In this document: in pieces, positions 8,796 through 17,476 of the stretch
How positions within the stretch are numbered: the first letter of the stretch is position 1
Layout of the letters: every line of letters starts with the position of its first letter
Assembly (NCBI GenBank): GCA_020059605.1
Contig: JAGVBT010000028.1
Coordinates: 1-64,000, forward strand
From: Deltaproteobacteria bacterium
GTDB taxonomy: Bacteria > Desulfobacterota > BSN033 > UBA1163
Direction: 5' to 3'
Length of the DNA: 64,000 bases
The notes under the pieces: generated by a model
Told to the model about the DNA's origin: nothing
What the model saw: the letters and a program-made list of their open reading frames with translations, nothing else
Database searches by the model: none
Made by a program: the position numbers and the translations under genes

Positions 8796-9803
8796 ATGAG
8801 AATCATGTTCCTCACCCACTCAAGCGATCAGGGGCACCGGTTCCGGGTGGAGCAGTATTTCCCTTACCTCAAGGCCCATCAGGTCGAGCCGAAATGGCAA
8901 CCCCTTGCCGGTTCGGTCATGGATAGGTTTTCCGTTTACCGGGAACTCCCTTCGTATGATGTTGTCTGTATTCAGAGGAGATTGCTTTCTCCCATCGAGT
9001 TTTGTTGGATACGTAGAAAGGCGCCTAAAATCCTTTTCGATCTCGATGATGCCATCATGTACCGGTCTTCGAGCTCATCCACGCCTTATTCCTTTTCGAG
9101 ATGGTTCAAATTCAGATGGATGGTCCGGATGAGCGATATCGTGATCGCAGGGAACAAATTTCTGAAGGGCGAGGTCCTCAAGGCCGCTCCCGGTAAAAGC
9201 GTCTTTGTGATCCCGACCGCAATTGATCCGAATCTCTATCCGAAGAAAAAAGAGGCCTCCGGGGGGGCTGAAATCGTCCTGGGATGGATCGGGACGAAGG
9301 GAAATTTGAGATACCTCCGGAGGCTCGATCCGGTCTTCGAGTCCCTCGGCCGGCGGTTTTCCCATGCTCGGCTAAAGATCGTCAGCGACGGGAGGTTTGA
9401 CTCTGCGCGCCTTCCCGTCACGAATAAATCCTGGGCGCTGGAGGAAGAGAACGAGGATTTGATCTCCTTTGATATCGGCCTGATGCCCCTCGATGATCAT
9501 CCCTGGTCGAAGGGCAAGTGCGGAGTGAAGATGATCCAGTATCTCAGCGTCGGGGTTCCGGTCGTCTGCGACCCTGTCGGGATCAACCGCGATATTGTGG
9601 AAGATGGAGCGAATGGGTTCTGGGCGGCGACCGACCGGGAATGGGTGGATCGTCTATCGACTCTCATTCAAAACCCGGCCTTGCGGCAGCAGATGGGGCT
9701 GAAGGGGATCGAAACCGTGGAGAAAGAGTATTCCCTTGCCGTCACCTCTGAGAAATTCCTCCGGGTTCTTCAAATCCTGGTCCCGGACAGGAGGACGCCA
9801 TGA
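8796..9803 (+). CDS. GT-B glycosyltransferase, first of a tandem pair
   Basis: Glycosyltransferase with a GT-B layout. The N-terminal domain has SDQGHRFRVEQYFPYL and ILFDLDDAIMYRSSSS; the C-terminal domain has LGWIGTKGNLRYL, FDIGLMPLDDHPWSKGKCGVKMIQYLSVGVPVV and GINRDIVEDGANGFWA. The FDLDDA and KGKCGxKxIQY motifs are shared with the next gene. The two proteins align along their length, so they arose by duplication. They overlap by 4 bp (ATGA). Substrates are unknown. Confidence 0.82.
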   Translation: MRIMFLTHSSDQGHRFRVEQYFPYLKAHQVEPKWQPLAGSVMDRFSVYRELPSYDVVCIQRRLLSPIEFCWIRRKAPKILFDLDDAIMYRSSSSSTPYSFSRWFKFRWMVRMSDIVIAGNKFLKGEVLKAAPGKSVFVIPTAIDPNLYPKKKEASGGAEIVLGWIGTKGNLRYLRRLDPVFESLGRRFSHARLKIVSDGRFDSARLPVTNKSWALEEENEDLISFDIGLMPLDDHPWSKGKCGVKMIQYLSVGVPVVCDPVGINRDIVEDGANGFWAATDREWVDRLSTLIQNPALRQQMGLKGIETVEKEYSLAVTSEKFLRVLQILVPDRRTP

Positions 9804-10804
9804 ACGTCCTCTTTCTCATCCAGGGTTATTCCGTAGCCGCCAGCCGATATCGCGTGCTGCAGTATCTGCCGTACCTCGAGTCGAAGGGGGTGAAGGCGAC
9901 CGTCAGTCTCTATCCCAGGACCCTTAAAACAAACATTCAATTTTTTAAGAACCTTTCCGAATATGATATCGTTTTTTTACAGCGAAAGAGATTTCATCAG
10001 CCCCGACTTGGCCTGCTGAGAAGGAAGGCCAGGGCGATCATCTATGATTTCGATGACGCCGTGATGTATCGTAATTCGAAGGCGGCGACCCCGGGGTCCT
10101 GGACCCGGAAGGGACGTTTTGCCCGGATGATCCGGGCCTCGGATTTCGTCATTGCCGGCAATGAATTCTTAAAAAAGGAAGCGCTGGCTTATCACTCCGG
10201 TGTGGAGGTCCTTCCCTCTCCCATCGATCAAGGCAGGTATGCTCCAAAGGATTATACCCTTCCGAAAGAGAGGGTGACCATCGGATGGATCGGGGATCAC
10301 GGGTCGATCCATTACCTGGAGAAAATGCGGCCCCTCTTTGAGAAATTGGGAAGGCGCCATCCGAATGTCGAGTTAAAGGTCGTATGCGACACCTTTTTCG
10401 ACTGTGATGGGATGAGGGTGGTCAAGAAACCCTGGCGTTCGGAAGAGGAGGTCTCCGATCTCCAGAGTTTTGATATCGGGGTCATGCCCCTGATCGACGA
10501 CCCATGGTCCTGGGGAAAGTGCGGACTGAAGATCATTCAATACCAGGGGGTCGGCCTCCCCGTGGTGTGCACTCCCGTGGGGATCAACCGCGACCTGGTG
10601 GAGGATGGGCGCAATGGGTTCTATGCGGCGAGTCCCGGAGACTGGGAGGAAAAATTATCCATCCTCATCCAAGATGGACCCCTGCGGGAAAAGATGGGAC
10701 AGGCAGGGAGGCAGAAGGTGCTGGAGCAGTATACCCTTCAAGCCTGCGCCCCCCGCCTCTTTTCCATTTTGGAGCGCGTGGCGGGGAAAACTTCAAAGAA
10801 ATAA
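9800..10804 (+). CDS. GT-B glycosyltransferase, second of the tandem pair
   Basis: 334-residue paralogue of the upstream gene. The same landmarks appear: SRYRVLQYLPYL, IIYDFDDAVMYRNSK, ASDFVIAGNEFL, IGWIGDHGSIHYL, FDIGVMPLIDDPWSWGKCGLKIIQYQGVGLPVV and GINRDLVEDGRNGFYA. Its ATG lies inside the stop of the previous gene. Two consecutive related transferases often add two successive sugars of the same kind; this is inference. Confidence 0.82.
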   Translation: MNVLFLIQGYSVAASRYRVLQYLPYLESKGVKATVSLYPRTLKTNIQFFKNLSEYDIVFLQRKRFHQPRLGLLRRKARAIIYDFDDAVMYRNSKAATPGSWTRKGRFARMIRASDFVIAGNEFLKKEALAYHSGVEVLPSPIDQGRYAPKDYTLPKERVTIGWIGDHGSIHYLEKMRPLFEKLGRRHPNVELKVVCDTFFDCDGMRVVKKPWRSEEEVSDLQSFDIGVMPLIDDPWSWGKCGLKIIQYQGVGLPVVCTPVGINRDLVEDGRNGFYAASPGDWEEKLSILIQDGPLREKMGQAGRQKVLEQYTLQACAPRLFSILERVAGKTSKK

Positions 10805-10822
10805 AGGCGTGAGACGTTTTTT

Positions 10823-12286
10823 ATGCTATTTAACTCTTTTTCCTTTTTAGTTTTTTTCCCCACCGTCGTCTTTCTCTATTTTCTTACCCCCCATGCTCTC
10901 CGATGGGTTTTACTGTTGGCGGCCAGCGCCGTTTTTTACATGGCGTTTATTCCGGGCTACATCTTCATTTTGATCTTTACGATTACGATCACTCATATTC
11001 TGGGGGGCTTAATCGAACGGTATCAGGGAAGAACGAGACCATGGATCTTCGGGGTTGGCATTGTGTTGATTTGCAGCCCCCTGTTTCTCTTCAAATATTT
11101 TAATTTTTTTAATGCGAATCTTGCCCAGATCGCAAGTTTCCTCCGTTGGAATTATTCGATAGAAAACTTATCGTGGGTGCTGCCCATCGGGTTGTCCTTC
11201 TATACCTTCCAGAGTCTCAGTTACCTCATCGAAGTCTATCGAAAAAATCGTGATCCCGAGCGTCGTTTCCATATCCTGGCATCCTACATCATGTTCTTTC
11301 CCCAACTCGTGGCAGGTCCGATCGAGCGGCCGGGAAATTTGATACCTCAGTTTGACGTCCAGCATTCCTTCGATGGCCAGAGGGTGCTCGGCGGGTTAAA
11401 GCTCATGGTGTGGGGTTTTTTTAAAAAGGTGGTCATCGCGGACAAGATTGCCATCGTGGTCGAACAGGTTTATCAGGATCCGACCCAATACACAGGAATC
11501 CCGCTGATCACGGCGGCTCTTTTTTTCGGCATTCAGGTTTATTGCGATTTTTCAGGGTATTCGGATATCGCCATCGGTTCGGCCCAGGTGATGGGATTCC
11601 GGCTGATGGACAATTTTGACCGGCCCTTTGCCTCCCGTTCGGTGACTGAATTCTGGAGAAGATGGCATATCTCCCTGATGACCTGGTTCAGGGATTATGT
11701 CTATATTCCGCTGGGCGGAAAACGGGTGAAAACATGGAGATGGCATCTGAATATCTTCATCACCTTCACCTTAAGCGGATTATGGCATGGAGCGGGCTGG
11801 GGGTTTGTCCTCTGGGGATCGTTAAACGGGTGTTATCTCATTATTTCGGATTTGACGCAGGGGCTCCGCAAAAGAGGGGTCCGATGGATGAGACTCGACC
11901 GGGTTCCGGCGTTTCACCACGCCCTTCAAGTCATTTTGGGGTTTTTGCTTTTCTGTTTTACGCTGGTTATCTTCAGATCCAGAAACCTTTCTGATGCCTA
12001 TTATGTCCTGACCCATCTCGGGGCCGGGCTGGGCGACGTTGAAGGGATCCGCCTGTCTCTTAAGAGCTTGTATGGGTTGGGGTTGGGCCGCTATGAATTG
12101 GTGATCGCTTTGATCTCCATCGGGGTGATGGAAGGCCTGCAGTGGATGGTCCCCCAGAGATACATGAGGCAAATGCTGTCGGACAAGCCCATCTTTTTTC
12201 GATGGCCTGTCTATTATGCGCTCATCCTCTTTCTCATCCTTTTCGGAGAGTATAATGATCACGCATTCATCTATTTTCAATTTTAG
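10823..12286 (+). CDS. MBOAT O-acyltransferase, AlgI-like
   Basis: Multi-spanning inner-membrane O-acyltransferase that passes acetyl groups across the membrane for transfer to a surface polysaccharide. Around ten hydrophobic segments are visible. The MBOAT signature is in SVTEFWRRWHISLMTWFRDYVYIPLGG (about 273-299) with His282, and TFTLSGLWHGAGWGFVLWG contains the putative catalytic His322. The length of 487 residues matches AlgI/PatA proteins. The next gene is a membrane-anchored SGNH protein, the usual partner that completes transfer in the periplasm (as AlgJ/AlgX or PatB). Confidence 0.9.
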   Translation: MLFNSFSFLVFFPTVVFLYFLTPHALRWVLLLAASAVFYMAFIPGYIFILIFTITITHILGGLIERYQGRTRPWIFGVGIVLICSPLFLFKYFNFFNANLAQIASFLRWNYSIENLSWVLPIGLSFYTFQSLSYLIEVYRKNRDPERRFHILASYIMFFPQLVAGPIERPGNLIPQFDVQHSFDGQRVLGGLKLMVWGFFKKVVIADKIAIVVEQVYQDPTQYTGIPLITAALFFGIQVYCDFSGYSDIAIGSAQVMGFRLMDNFDRPFASRSVTEFWRRWHISLMTWFRDYVYIPLGGKRVKTWRWHLNIFITFTLSGLWHGAGWGFVLWGSLNGCYLIISDLTQGLRKRGVRWMRLDRVPAFHHALQVILGFLLFCFTLVIFRSRNLSDAYYVLTHLGAGLGDVEGIRLSLKSLYGLGLGRYELVIALISIGVMEGLQWMVPQRYMRQMLSDKPIFFRWPVYYALILFLILFGEYNDHAFIYFQF

Positions 12287-12298
12287 CGGGGAGAGCTG

Positions 12299-13219
12299 AT
12301 GCACAACGGGGTCAGGAAAACCGTCCTCTTCTTTTCCATCCTGCTCATCCTTTTGATCCTGTTGGACCGATGGATGGACCGGGAATTAAATCCCCATTAT
12401 CCCCTCCAGTACGGCGAAGCGTTTCGTCCGACGGTCAACGCCAATGTGATTATCCTCGGGGCGTCCCATGCGACCCACGGGATGAATCCCGTTTACCTCG
12501 AAGGGGATCCCTTCAGGGTCTATAACTTTTCTCTGAACGGAGCCGGCCCCTTGTTCAATTTGAACTGGTACGAAAAGATTTTTAAAAAACACCACCCCCG
12601 CCCACGCTATGTGATTTACGCGGTTCATTGGATTATGTTTGACGGCCAGCTTCTCAAGCGAAGGTTCGAACAGGACAGTCCTTACTTTCCTCTCCCCTTT
12701 CTTTTGAAAGAATTGAAAGACTTCAAATCCGCCGGGGGATTCCTCCTGAATCGTTTTGCCCTGATCCGGGAGAGAAAACATGTGGCCGGCCGGTTGTTCG
12801 GGAAAAAGTTCCGAGCGGTCTATCTACCGTCGAAATATTACAATGGATTCATCCCGTTCGAAAGAAAGGGGACGCTGGATGAAGAAGAAAGTGTTCATCC
12901 CAGGATCGACCCCGTCCAGGTCAAGGCGTTTGAAAAACTGCTGGATGAATTTAAGAGGGACGGGATCCAGGTGATCTTCGTTCACATCCCGGGGTATCTC
13001 CCGACCCGCGGGGACTCCACTCTCTCGGAGGGCATGGAGGTGTTGAATCAACTGTCCCGGGAGAGGAACATTCCTTTTTTAAATTACGAAACGGAGAGGA
13101 TATCCGATATCAATATGGATCCAACGCTCTTCTCGGATAGCGTCCATTTAAATGAAAGAGGGAGCGGTCGTTTTTCAAGATTATTGAAGAGAGACCTGCA
13201 ACAGTATTTAAGAGGTTGA
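12299..13219 (+). CDS. Membrane-anchored SGNH-hydrolase-fold acetyltransferase partner
   Basis: One N-terminal hydrophobic helix (about residues 9-23) anchors a periplasmic domain of the SGNH/GDSL fold. Block I is IILGASHATHG with nucleophile Ser56. Block V is DSVHLN with Asp280 and His283, giving a complete Ser-Asp-His set. Directly behind the MBOAT gene, it most likely transfers acetyl groups to a glycan rather than hydrolysing esters. GGGGAGAG precedes the ATG. It is shorter than AlgX and lacks its carbohydrate-binding module. Confidence 0.75.
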   Translation: MHNGVRKTVLFFSILLILLILLDRWMDRELNPHYPLQYGEAFRPTVNANVIILGASHATHGMNPVYLEGDPFRVYNFSLNGAGPLFNLNWYEKIFKKHHPRPRYVIYAVHWIMFDGQLLKRRFEQDSPYFPLPFLLKELKDFKSAGGFLLNRFALIRERKHVAGRLFGKKFRAVYLPSKYYNGFIPFERKGTLDEEESVHPRIDPVQVKAFEKLLDEFKRDGIQVIFVHIPGYLPTRGDSTLSEGMEVLNQLSRERNIPFLNYETERISDINMDPTLFSDSVHLNERGSGRFSRLLKRDLQQYLRG

Positions 13220-13223
13220 GCCG

Positions 13224-14849
13224 GTGGTGAAATTATCCTCTTTTAAAAAAGTATCGAAGGGGGAGATGAGGGGGTGGTTGAGAGAGGACCTTTGCCGGCT
13301 TCTTCCGGGGCCTTTTTTTGATGATCCGGAGGCTTATGTCCGCGGGGGAGGGGGGGAGATGATCAAAGAGTCCAGATTACGGTGGGCCGCCATTCTTCCC
13401 ATCACGGAAAACAGAAAAATATTTTTAAAGAGAGACCGGACGCAAGGGAAGGGCGGATTCTTAAAATTCTTCTTCTTTCCATCCAAGGCCAAGAAAGAAT
13501 GGTTTCATGCCTATCGGCTCCAAAACATGAACCTTCCTGTTCCTACCCCCTATGGATGGATGGAAAGGGTTCGCAGAGGAAGCGTGACGGAGAGTTATTA
13601 TCTGTCGGAAGCCATCGGGAGAGGGGGGGCATTGATCGAAGAAGCGGCGCTCTTAAAAGAGGAGGGAAGCTTGAAGGCCCTTGCGAAAACGGTTAAAAGA
13701 CTTCACCGGTCGGGATTCTTCCACCAGGACCTCCACGCCGGGAACTTCTTATGGGATGGGGATGCCTTCTTTCTCGTCGACCTTCACCGCGCAAGAATTC
13801 TTTCGTCCCTTTCCATCGACAAGAAATTGTGGAATCTTTCCCATCTCTTCCATTCGTTGAGATCCGTCTTGACAGCAGGGGACCGCTCCGGATTTCTGGA
13901 AACTTACTTTGAAGGGGAGTCCCTGTCTTCCCGGAAGAAAGAGGAATATCTCAGAAGGATCCATGCGCGGATGGATCGCCTTCAGAGGAGGCAATGGCGG
14001 AGCCGGACGAAACGGTGCCTGAAAGAGAGCACCGAATTTTCGGTGGTGAAAGAAGCAGGGAGGACCATTTACCATCGGAAAGAATTTCCCCTGGAACGGG
14101 TCCGCCAGGCGATCGAAGAGCACCATTGCATTCTCCGGGAGAATCCGGCCCTGCTGGTCAAACAATCGCCGGAGGTCGTGGTGTCCCTTTCGAGAGGCAG
14201 CCGGGACCGGGTCTGCGTGAAGCAATTTCGCCATTCCCGCTTATGGGATGTTTTCAAGGACTGCTTCCGCACGTCAAGGGGGCGGAAGGCCTGGATTTCC
14301 GGGAATGGCTTGAGAGCAAGAGGGATGGCGTCTCTAAGGGCCCTGGCCCTCATCGAAAAGAAGCGCGGATGGGCCCGGCAGGAGAGTTTTTTGGTGATGG
14401 AAACCCCGGAACGCGGACGGGAGATGGATCGCACTATTTTGGAAGGATGGGAAGACATCCGGGAAAAGAGGGCCTTTATCCGGGCCTTTGCCCGGTGGCT
14501 TTCCGATCTTCACCGCAGCGATCTTTACCATCAAGACATGAAAACGTGCAACCTCATTGTTTCCAGAGAGGGGAAGAGTTGGGTGTTTTTTCTCCTCGAC
14601 CTGGAGGATGTGTCGCTGGATAATCGGGTGGATGAAAATAAATTGTTCGTCAATTTCCTCCAGCTCAACACCTCCGTCCCAAGGGTCCTGTCGCGGACGG
14701 ATCGCTTGAGGTTTTACCGAGAGTATCAACGCCATCGCCCGGCGGTCAAAAACGATCAAGACTTCCTTTCCCGGCTCATAGAGAAAAGCCGGGAAAGGGG
14801 AATCGTCTATGTTTCATCGGATGGAGTGGTTGAGGAGAGATCATGCTGA
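13224..14849 (+). CDS. Tandem double-domain LPS-type kinase (Kdo/heptose kinase-like)
   Basis: Two eukaryotic-like kinase domains of the WaaP/KdkA/InaA type are fused in one 541-residue protein. Domain 1 (about 50-265) has the catalytic loop FFHQDLHAGN (Asp169) and metal-binding FLVDLHRAR (Asp186). Domain 2 (about 310-540) has Lys333 in CVKQF, LYHQDMKTCN (Asp438) and FLLDLEDV (Asp459). Both keep all key residues, so both may be active. It is expected to phosphorylate inner-core sugars (Kdo or heptose). The start is GTG 13224, 4 nt after the previous stop, and the 3' end overlaps the next gene by 7 bp. Standard family members have a single domain. Confidence 0.8.
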   Translation: MVKLSSFKKVSKGEMRGWLREDLCRLLPGPFFDDPEAYVRGGGGEMIKESRLRWAAILPITENRKIFLKRDRTQGKGGFLKFFFFPSKAKKEWFHAYRLQNMNLPVPTPYGWMERVRRGSVTESYYLSEAIGRGGALIEEAALLKEEGSLKALAKTVKRLHRSGFFHQDLHAGNFLWDGDAFFLVDLHRARILSSLSIDKKLWNLSHLFHSLRSVLTAGDRSGFLETYFEGESLSSRKKEEYLRRIHARMDRLQRRQWRSRTKRCLKESTEFSVVKEAGRTIYHRKEFPLERVRQAIEEHHCILRENPALLVKQSPEVVVSLSRGSRDRVCVKQFRHSRLWDVFKDCFRTSRGRKAWISGNGLRARGMASLRALALIEKKRGWARQESFLVMETPERGREMDRTILEGWEDIREKRAFIRAFARWLSDLHRSDLYHQDMKTCNLIVSREGKSWVFFLLDLEDVSLDNRVDENKLFVNFLQLNTSVPRVLSRTDRLRFYREYQRHRPAVKNDQDFLSRLIEKSRERGIVYVSSDGVVEERSC

Positions 14850-15601
14850 ATGCCCGGACGGAACACCGGTTTGAATGGCGCCATGGGACGGTGGCCCTCT
14901 CAAGGAATGAGACTCACGACAGGGTGGTCGAGATGATGGCGGAAGAGCCCGGGGGAAAGGTGCTGGATGTTCCGACCGGGACAGGGATTCTTGCCGAACG
15001 CTTGCAAAAAATGGGGTTTGACGTCCGCTGCTGTGACATCAACCCGGACTATTTTTCAGCCCCCGGCCTGAAGGTGGAGATCGGCGACTTGAACGGGCAT
15101 TTGCCTTACGGAGACGGTCTTTTCGATTACGTCCTCTGCATAGACGGCATCGAACACGTGGAGAACCCCTTTCATGCCCTCCGGGAATTCAGGAGGGTTC
15201 TAAAAAAAGGAGGAAGATTGTTCCTCTCGATCCCCAATTATTTGAATATTGAGCGAAGACTCCGATTTCTCTTCATGGGCACGTTTTCAAAAATCCCCTC
15301 CCATGAGACGGTTGAGGAGATCTGGAAGGGAGATCTCTCCATGGCTCACCTGAGCCCGCTCGGATATCCTCTCCTGAAATTCATGCTGGAACATTACGGG
15401 TTTCGAATTCTCCGTTTAGAGAAAGACCGGAAGAAGAGGCGGATGATCTGGTTGAAACCGCTCGTCTGGATGGTTCGTTTTTACGGGCTTTTCGTTTCCG
15501 GAAGGAGGAGAAAGGATTACCGATTGGAAGAGACGCTTGATGAAGCTATCCTCATGGGAGGGAATACCTTGATCATCATGGGGGAAAAATTGATTTATTA
15601 A
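14843..15601 (+). CDS. Class I SAM-dependent methyltransferase
   Basis: Methyltransf_11-type protein of 252 residues. Motif I is VLDVPTGTGILAERL, motif II CCDINPDYF, post-motif FDYVLCIDGIEHVENPFHALREFRRVLKKGGRLFLSIPN. Motif I has Pro in place of the usual Gly-Cys (VPTGTG rather than VGCGTG), as seen in ubiquinone and glycan methyltransferases. It is coupled to the double kinase by a 7-bp overlap. The substrate is unknown, probably the same core or glycan. It is the last gene before a repeat-filled spacer. Confidence 0.8.
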   Translation: MLNARTEHRFEWRHGTVALSRNETHDRVVEMMAEEPGGKVLDVPTGTGILAERLQKMGFDVRCCDINPDYFSAPGLKVEIGDLNGHLPYGDGLFDYVLCIDGIEHVENPFHALREFRRVLKKGGRLFLSIPNYLNIERRLRFLFMGTFSKIPSHETVEEIWKGDLSMAHLSPLGYPLLKFMLEHYGFRILRLEKDRKKRRMIWLKPLVWMVRFYGLFVSGRRRKDYRLEETLDEAILMGGNTLIIMGEKLIY

Positions 15602-15662
15602 GAGTCTCAAAATAGTCCCTACATGAAAAATCACAACCTCAAAGACTCATAACCCCACCCAC

Positions 15663-15716
15663 CCTCCCCTTAATATAAGGGGAGGAATATACCCCCTCTT
15701 AAATTAAGAGGGGGGA
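15663..15716. repeat. Two adjacent palindromes in a spacer
   Basis: CCTCCCCTTA / TAAGGGGAGG (15663-15685, 3-nt centre) is followed by CCCCCTCTTAA paired with TTAAGAGGGGG (about 15692-15716). Both could form strong RNA hairpins, but no T-run follows either. The spacer 15602-15812 is otherwise without a supported gene; a short TTG frame from 15771 is an upstream extension of the next gene. Confidence 0.6.
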
Positions 15717-15812
15717 GGGGGGGTTATTTAATCGACGGAACCCTTCTCGCACCGGGATCATTCCCAGTCCTTGCGATTGCGGGTTGATCGGAAGAGAAGG
15801 CCTGGGAGACCC

Positions 15813-16424
15813 ATGAAAAGAAGGATACGGTTTAAACTCTTTCGGAACCGGGTGAGAAAGAAGCTGTTTCGTTTGCCCGAAGAACCCCTCTATACCAAGG
15901 ATTTCCTGGGAGACCGTTTTCAGATCGGGGACCACACGTATGGGAAGCCGAAGGTGGTCTCGCACGGGGAAGGGGCGTCGTTGAAAATCGGCAAATACTG
16001 CTCGATTGCAACAGGGGTCACCATCTTTCTCGGAAGCGAACACCGGGTCGATTGGGTCAGCACCTATCCTTTTCCCTTCCTGTGGGAAGAGGCCAAGGGG
16101 ATTGAAGGACATCCAGCCACCAAAGGGGACGTGGTGATTGGGAATGATGTGTGGATTGGTTATGGAACCACCATCCTTTCCGGTGTGACCATAGGGGATG
16201 GAGCGGCCATCGGAGCGTGTTCTTTAGTGATTAAAGATATCCCGCCTTATGCGATTGGAGCCGGAAATCCCGTTCAAATCATCCGATATCGCTTTGATGA
16301 GGAAACAATCAAAACATTGCTCAGGATCAGATGGTGGGACTGGCCGGATCAACAGATCAGGGAAAAAATCCATCACATTTGCAGTCCCTCCATCGACGAA
16401 TTTATCAACCGGTTTGGATCATAG
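15813..16424 (+). CDS. CatB-like hexapeptide acetyltransferase
   Basis: Left-handed beta-helix acetyltransferase of the xenobiotic-acetyltransferase (CatB/VatD) type, about 203 residues. Landmarks are the turn region SLKIGKYCSIATGVTIFLGSEHRVDWVSTYPF and then VVIGNDVWIGYGTTILSGVTIGDGAAIGACSLVIKDIPPYAIGAGNPVQIIRYRF. The HRVDWVSTYPF loop is typical of the CatB branch used in O-antigen and capsule acetylation. ATG 15813 is chosen because GGAGAC lies 6 nt upstream; the TTG at 15771 has no ribosome site. Confidence 0.82.
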   Translation: MKRRIRFKLFRNRVRKKLFRLPEEPLYTKDFLGDRFQIGDHTYGKPKVVSHGEGASLKIGKYCSIATGVTIFLGSEHRVDWVSTYPFPFLWEEAKGIEGHPATKGDVVIGNDVWIGYGTTILSGVTIGDGAAIGACSLVIKDIPPYAIGAGNPVQIIRYRFDEETIKTLLRIRWWDWPDQQIREKIHHICSPSIDEFINRFGS

Positions 16425-16434
16425 GTCGTCTCCG

Positions 16435-17364
16435 ATGGATGTATCCATCATTATCGTCAACTGGAATACGAAAGACCTCTTGGTTCCGTGCCTGAGGTCG
16501 ATTTATCGGAAATCGGGTAATGTGAAAGCCGAGGTCTTCGTGGTTGATAACGGGTCCATGGACGGAAGCAAAGAAGCGGTGGAGGCTGAATTCCCTGAAG
16601 TGATCCTGATCGATAATCCGATGAATTTCGGATTTGCCAAAGCGAGTAATCAGGGGATCGATTTATCGAAAGGGAAATATGTCCTTCTTCTCAATCCGGA
16701 TACTGAGTTAAAGGAAGGGGCCATTGCAACCCTGAACACTTTTCTGGATCACCATCCCGAGGCGGGAGTGGCGGGGGCACAGCTCTTGAATGCGGATGGC
16801 GCCAAGCAGAACGCCATCGCCAATTTTCCATCCTTAGCCACAGAGCTGCTGAATAAAAGTCTGCTGAGGCGGTTGTTTCCGGATCGTTTTCCCGGAAAGG
16901 AAAGAGAATATGCGCTGCCGATTGAAGTCGATTCGGTGATCGGGGCCTGTATGATGGTGAGACGAGAGGCGATGGAGGAGGTTGGACTGCTGGACGAAGA
17001 CTATTTTCTCTTCCTGGAAGAGACCGATTGGTGTTACCGGATGAAGAAAGCGGGATGGAAGGTCTATCATGTCCCCGGGGCAGAGGTCATTCACTACCAG
17101 GGAAAGGGCGCGGAGCGGGATAAAAAGAGGGCGAAGGTTGAATATTACCGCTCCCGTTACCTTTTTTTCAAAAAGAATCGAGGGTTTTGGGAGAGGTTTT
17201 TTCTCCGGATCGGGTTGATGATAAAATTGTGTTTTGAGTTTTTTGCCATGGCGTTCGTCTGTATCCTGACCGGGTTTGCAGTAAAAAATTGGAGAAGAAA
17301 GTTGACCCTGTACGCTTATCTCCTCTGGTGGCACCTCAAAAAGGGGACAGGCTACTTTTTATAA
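16435..17364 (+). CDS. GT2 glycosyltransferase, rhamnosyltransferase-like; C-terminus supplied by a repeat element
   Basis: GT-A enzyme of the WbbL/RfbF type. It has DVSIIIVNWNTKDLLVPCL, VVDNGSMDGS, NPMNFGFAKASNQGI, metal motif LLNPDTEL and the acceptor region VIGACMMVRREAMEEVGLLDEDYFLFLEETDWCYRMKKAGW. A hydrophobic stretch near the end (about residues 265-290) may tether it to the membrane. ATG 16435 is 10 nt after the previous stop; the frame runs further upstream only by overlapping the acetyltransferase. The last residues (KKGTGYFL) and the TAA lie at the left end of repeat element 1 (17338-17457), so the original C-terminus has been replaced. Confidence 0.84.
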   Translation: MDVSIIIVNWNTKDLLVPCLRSIYRKSGNVKAEVFVVDNGSMDGSKEAVEAEFPEVILIDNPMNFGFAKASNQGIDLSKGKYVLLLNPDTELKEGAIATLNTFLDHHPEAGVAGAQLLNADGAKQNAIANFPSLATELLNKSLLRRLFPDRFPGKEREYALPIEVDSVIGACMMVRREAMEEVGLLDEDYFLFLEETDWCYRMKKAGWKVYHVPGAEVIHYQGKGAERDKKRAKVEYYRSRYLFFKKNRGFWERFFLRIGLMIKLCFEFFAMAFVCILTGFAVKNWRRKLTLYAYLLWWHLKKGTGYFL

Positions 17365-17457
17365 AAAACTATTTCATTTTGATATAATGGATGATATTTT
17401 GTGAAATCAACATAAATGAACGAATGGAATTCTTAAAAAGTAGCCTGTCCCCTTTTT
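17338..17457. mobile_element. RAYT-type REP element 1, non-autonomous (120 bp)
   Basis: Inverted ends of 23 bp with the core GGGGACAGGCTAC: 17338-17360 and, reversed, 17435-17457. The inside (74 bp) is AT-rich with no gene. The left end lies inside the GT2 gene 3' end and gives it its last codons and stop. The right end is 9 nt before the AGGAGG of the next gene. The same ends bound element 2 and the transposase-bearing element 3, so it is probably mobilised in trans. Confidence 0.85.
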
Positions 17458-17476
17458 CTTTTTATAGGAGGATTTT

